Shown in pieces: positions 60,930 through 64,000 of a stretch of DNA of 64,000 nucleotides. Position 1 is the first letter of the stretch; each line of letters opens with the position of its first letter. The stretch is taken from the NCBI GenBank assembly GCA_964651705.1, contig CAZYWZ010000001.1:1-64000 (forward strand), given 5' to 3'. A program made the translations under genes and the position numbers. A model generated the notes under the pieces. That model was not told the DNA's origin and ran no database searches. It worked only from the letters and a program-made list of their open reading frames with translations. This DNA comes from JADLBR01 sp964651705. Lineage in GTDB: Bacteria; Verrucomicrobiota; Verrucomicrobiia; JADLBR01.

Positions 60930-61069
60930 TTTTCGAGCTAGATCCCGTGCCCCGCAAGCGGGGCACCACCGGGGCGGAAAATGGTGGGCTGCGCCTTGGC
61001 GCGCGCCGCCGAATCGAACGTCCGCGCGCGCCAAGGCGCAGCCTACATCGCGACCCAATTTTCGAGTCA
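60930..61069. repeat. Palindrome family A, copy A4 (reversed)
   Basis: Reads TTTTCGAGCTAGATCCCGTG, GCCCCG-CAAG-CGGGGC, CCACCGGGGCGGAAAATG, then arms at 60984-61006 and 61022-61046 (core GCTGCGCCTTGGCGCGCG), TACATCGCGACCCAATTTTC and GAGTCA. The final TCA (61067-61069) is the reversed TGA stop of the PEP-CTERM gene. The arms differ from A2/A3 at several bases but stay complementary. Confidence 0.93.
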
Positions 61070-63658
61070 GCGCCTCCGGCGCGCGGCGAGCAGCAATCCC
61101 GCGCCGCAGGCGAGCAGGGCCCAGGTGGAGGGCTCGGGGATGACCAGGGCGATCTGGTTATTGCCCAGATAATTGTACTCGATCCCGTAGCCGGTGGGCA
61201 GATTCTGGACATCGAGGAAGGGATCGCCGGAGAGGGCGTCGTACTCCGCAAAGATATAGTGGTCGTTGGTCAGGGTGCCGGTGAAGACAAACTGGACGAT
61301 GCCGTTGGTGATATCGAAGAAGCCGTTCACGTCCAAGAGGTCGCTTTGGCCGGCGAGGCCGGCGGCGTTGGCCAATTCGATCTGGAGGATGCCATCGAGG
61401 TCGAAGCTGTTGCTGACGGTCAGGGTGCCTATGGAATTGCCCGGCGCGACGATGCCGCTGGCCAACACCTGGATCGCCGCGTCGATGAGGCCCGTGCCGC
61501 CGAGGGTGGCCCCGGAAGCCACGGTGTAGCCTGCCCCGCCGATGTGTCGCCCGTTGACCGAGAGGAGCCCGTTGGAGACCGCGGTCGCGCCCGAGTAGGT
61601 GTTGATGCCCGCGAGATCCAGCTCGCCCGACCCGATCTTGGTGATCGCCCCGCCGCCGCCCAGCGCCCCCGAATACAGCGTGTCGGCGCCGTTGTTGCCC
61701 ACCAGCAGCTGGATCGCGGAACCCGCCAGATTGGTCAGGCCGAGATTGCCCGAGCCCGCCAGGCCCCCAAAAACAAAGGCGGTCGCGTTGCTGAAGACGG
61801 CGCCGCTATTGATCTGCAGATCCACGGTCGAATGCTGCATCGCGTGGGTGTCCCCGAGGTTGATCCGCCCGCCCGCGATGGTCGTGGTGCCGCTGTGCCA
61901 GTTGGAGCGCGTGAGGTTCAGCGTGCCGTTGCCATTCTTCGTCAGGGACAACTGGCCCCCGAGGTGGCCGTCGTAGATGGTGTTGTTGGCCTGGTTGAGC
62001 GTGAGGGTGGCGGGGGCATTGGAGCTCGTGACGGTGCGCAGGCCGGCGGCGAAGGCCTGGCCCCCCGCCGCGGTGCCCGACTGGAGGCCCGCGACGGTCT
62101 GGTCGTTGCCGTTCAAATCCACCGTGCCGTTCGTGGAATAGGAGACCCCCAGGCGCAGCGCACTGTTGGTCGGCAGCGCTCCGGCCAAGTCGGTGCGGAG
62201 GGTTCCGCCCGCGGAGAGCGTGGTGCCCCATGCGTTGCCCGTGACGCTCAGGATAATGAGGCCCGTTTGGTCGGAGTAGAAAGTGCCACCGCTGCCCAAG
62301 AGCAGCGGCTTCTCGAAAAACCCGATGGTGGAGCCGCCCGCGTTGATCACGATCTGCTGGTTTACTCCGGTGACGCCCCCGACGACGCCGAGGAATCCGC
62401 CCCCGCCATCGACCGCCACCCGGGATCCGCCGACGATCGTAATCATGCCGCTGACGGTGTTGCTCCCGCCCGCGCTGCGCAGGGCGCCCTGGTAGTTCGC
62501 CAGATCGCCGCGCAGGATGAAGGACTCGGCGACCGTGATCCCGCCGCTGATCTGGACCTGGCCGCCCGAGACGATGCCCGCCACCCCGGCGAAGACCTCG
62601 GTGTGGCCGTTGGTCGAGCCGAGCGCGTCGGGGTTGGTGACCCTCAGGACGCCGCGGTTGACGGTCGTCACGCCGGTGTACGCATTCGAGCCGGCGAGGG
62701 TGACGGTGCCAGCGCCCGCCTTGACGATCCCGGAGGCGCCGCCGCCGTTGTCGCCGATGTTGCCCGTCAGGGTCAGGGTGCGCGTGGTGTCCGGCGAGGT
62801 GAGCACGAGCGAACGGTTGGCGCCGATCGTCACGTTCCCGCTGTTGGTGAGCGCCCCGGTGCCCGCATTCATCAGCCCGTTGGCCGTGAAGTCGCCATCG
62901 ATGGCGCCCGCGGCACCGGTGTAGCGCAGCGTGTGGAATGACGCGCCCGCGCCGAGGGTCCCGGCCGCAGCCACGTCATAATTGGTGGCCCCGGTCGTGT
63001 CCACGACCTCCGCCGCGGTCGCCGCGGCCACGCCTCCCGCGTAGCCCGCGATGGTCCCGCCGCCGATGGTGGCGTAGCGCGTCGCGGTGCCCGTGCCGTG
63101 GCTGGCCCATGTGCCGAGGATTCCCGTCGCGTCGTTGGTCAGGTTCGCGGTGGTCGTGGCCACCGTGCCCGCGCCCTGGATGTTGAGCGTCGCCTGGCCC
63201 GAGCGAGCGAAAGCGGTCGGGCTGATGGTGAGCGTCATGCCGTTGGTGACGTTCCAGACCTGGTCGCCCTGGTTCAGGACGAGCGTGGCGTTCGTGAGCG
63301 TCAGGTCCTGCGTCGCCCGACTCATGTCGATGCCGAGCTGGCCGACCGTCAGGGTGTTGGCGCCGCCGATCGCGACCGCGCCACCGGGATTCAGGATCGA
63401 GATGCCCAGAAAGCTGAGATTCCCCCCGAGTTGCACCGCGTTCGCCCCGGCCACCGTGCTGTTCCATTGCGCCAGATCGCCGGTCCCGGGGACGGCCCCG
63501 CCGACCCAACTGGAACCCAGATTGAGGTTGTCGGTGTCGTTGTCCTTCACCCGCGTCGCCGCCGCGGCAACGAGCGGGAACAGCACCAGGACCACCCCGG
63601 CGCAGGCCGCGCGACCCCGCGAAACCCTCCGGCCACAATCTCTGCCCGAACGACGCAT
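61067..63658 (-). CDS. PEP-CTERM protein with autotransporter-associated beta-strand repeats
   Basis: 863 residues. A twin-basic signal peptide (about 1-35, ending AAAATRV) precedes a long Gly/Ala/Thr/Asn-rich beta-solenoid with repeats of the type GAGTVTLAGSNAYTGVTTVN (about 325-345) and GSGELDLAGINTYSGATAVS (about 670-690), the autotransporter-associated repeat. The C-terminus has the sorting tail VIPEPSTW, a hydrophobic helix and RRRR. Sorting by an exosortase system is expected; none is encoded here. It is probably a surface protein. The start has GGAGGAGG-like sequence 6-8 nt upstream. The stop codon lies in the edge of repeat A4. Confidence 0.93.
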   Translation of the reverse strand: MRRSGRDCGRRVSRGRAACAGVVLVLFPLVAAAATRVKDNDTDNLNLGSSWVGGAVPGTGDLAQWNSTVAGANAVQLGGNLSFLGISILNPGGAVAIGGANTLTVGQLGIDMSRATQDLTLTNATLVLNQGDQVWNVTNGMTLTISPTAFARSGQATLNIQGAGTVATTTANLTNDATGILGTWASHGTGTATRYATIGGGTIAGYAGGVAAATAAEVVDTTGATNYDVAAAGTLGAGASFHTLRYTGAAGAIDGDFTANGLMNAGTGALTNSGNVTIGANRSLVLTSPDTTRTLTLTGNIGDNGGGASGIVKAGAGTVTLAGSNAYTGVTTVNRGVLRVTNPDALGSTNGHTEVFAGVAGIVSGGQVQISGGITVAESFILRGDLANYQGALRSAGGSNTVSGMITIVGGSRVAVDGGGGFLGVVGGVTGVNQQIVINAGGSTIGFFEKPLLLGSGGTFYSDQTGLIILSVTGNAWGTTLSAGGTLRTDLAGALPTNSALRLGVSYSTNGTVDLNGNDQTVAGLQSGTAAGGQAFAAGLRTVTSSNAPATLTLNQANNTIYDGHLGGQLSLTKNGNGTLNLTRSNWHSGTTTIAGGRINLGDTHAMQHSTVDLQINSGAVFSNATAFVFGGLAGSGNLGLTNLAGSAIQLLVGNNGADTLYSGALGGGGAITKIGSGELDLAGINTYSGATAVSNGLLSVNGRHIGGAGYTVASGATLGGTGLIDAAIQVLASGIVAPGNSIGTLTVSNSFDLDGILQIELANAAGLAGQSDLLDVNGFFDITNGIVQFVFTGTLTNDHYIFAEYDALSGDPFLDVQNLPTGYGIEYNYLGNNQIALVIPEPSTWALLACGAGLLLAARRRR

Positions 63659-63721
63659 TATCCTCCTCCTGCCTTTTAAACGATCATCGCACGCTAGCGC
63701 CCGACCCGTCCACCGTCTTCC

Positions 63722-63743
63722 GTAATCTTCCAGTGGAAGATTA
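63722..63743 (-). terminator. Perfect hairpin overlapping the stop of the glycosyltransferase gene
   Basis: TAATCTTCC-AGT-GGAAGATTA is a 9-bp perfect stem; the TAA stop of the upstream minus-strand gene is part of it. No T-run follows. It may end that transcript or act as an operator for the PEP-CTERM gene, whose start is 64 nt downstream. Confidence 0.45.
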
Positions 63744-64000
63744 CGAACGTCGGGCGCGATGCGGTCCTCGCCGCGACCGCCGCCACTCGGTCCAGGCAAA
63801 GCCCGCCAGCAGCGGGAGCCACATCGCGGCTTTTTCCCACGGGGGCTGGATCCACGGGCCCCCATCCTGGACGCGCTGCTGGAGCCAGAAATAGATGAAG
63901 CCGCTGGCGCCGACGAGGCGGAATCCGAGGTTCCGCGTCGCGGCGGCGAAGGGCGCGGCCCAGGTGAAATACCAGCCGTGGACCATGGGGGCGAAGGCGA
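63741..64000 (-). CDS. C-terminal end of a membrane glycosyltransferase (GT-C like), cut by window end
   Basis: 86 codons are visible and the frame is open at base 64000, so the gene starts outside the window. The segment APMVHGWYFTWAAPFAA resembles the HPWYLTWLLPFL motif common in the last helices of polyprenyl-phosphate mannosyltransferase-like and DUF2029 GT-C enzymes; two hydrophobic helices and a basic tail follow (RRSRRGPHRARRS). An internal Met at 63986 is not the likely start. Donor and acceptor cannot be told. Confidence 0.6.
   Translation of the reverse strand, partial: AFAPMVHGWYFTWAAPFAAATRNLGFRLVGASGFIYFWLQQRVQDGGPWIQPPWEKAAMWLPLLAGFAWTEWRRSRRGPHRARRS

Overview
The window is GC-rich DNA carrying about 40 densely packed bacterial genes. 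Family content points to the Planctomycetes-Verrucomicrobia-Chlamydiae group, most likely Verrucomicrobiota. The markers are two pairs of PSD1/cytochrome-C-like plus DUF1501 secreted proteins, two PEP-CTERM sorted proteins (one with autotransporter-associated beta-strand repeats), and many secreted glycan-degrading enzymes and a sulfatase. Taxonomy is inferred from families only; no rRNA or tRNA gene is visible.

Region 1 (1-23065) is an accessory glycan-degradation region. It starts with a sialate O-acetylesterase, a parallel beta-helix protein and a GH2 enzyme with a palindromic operator. A fructan or sucrose-type locus follows: a NarL-type regulator and its NarX-like kinase with an OB-fold-like periplasmic part, a divergent sugar-binding lipoprotein, an MFS sugar porter, and a 1478-residue tandem GH32/LamG enzyme. 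The same palindrome (CCCCC-AAAT-GGGGG type) precedes both the lipoprotein and the GH32 gene, which suggests one regulon. GH31, a PL6 lyase, a PEP-CTERM gene broken by an in-frame TAA, and a sulfatase complete the block.

Region 2 (23784-32577) is mainly housekeeping: a Zn-ribbon coiled-coil protein, ribE, ribD and a TPR protein in one minus-strand operon, divergent murI, then a GH88-like enzyme and a UbiD-family decarboxylase.

Region 3 (32928-54731) holds the two PSD1-DUF1501 pairs (one minus, one plus) around N-carbamoylputrescine amidase, a siroheme sulfite reductase, an AI-2E-family exporter, and an operon of a 2025-residue secreted mosaic protein with a DUF1015 gene 6 nt downstream. A TauE/SafE transporter follows the second pair.

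Region 4 (54783-64000) holds a small secreted unknown, a YqaA/DedA-like protein, the operon ompH-gbsR-ppk2-ybgC, a sugar-phosphate-isomerase-like protein, folE2, a small membrane protein, the autotransporter-repeat PEP-CTERM protein and the 3' end of a membrane glycosyltransferase.

The most unusual feature at DNA level is a set of at least eight families of intergenic palindromes (called A to H here). Several are joined in different orders through common edge sequences (GAAACTTCC and TTTCCCCCTGAATGA types). They fill nearly all long intergenic gaps, and at five genes the stop codon lies inside the repeat edge. The other main candidate for something undescribed is the 2025-residue protein with its downstream partner.
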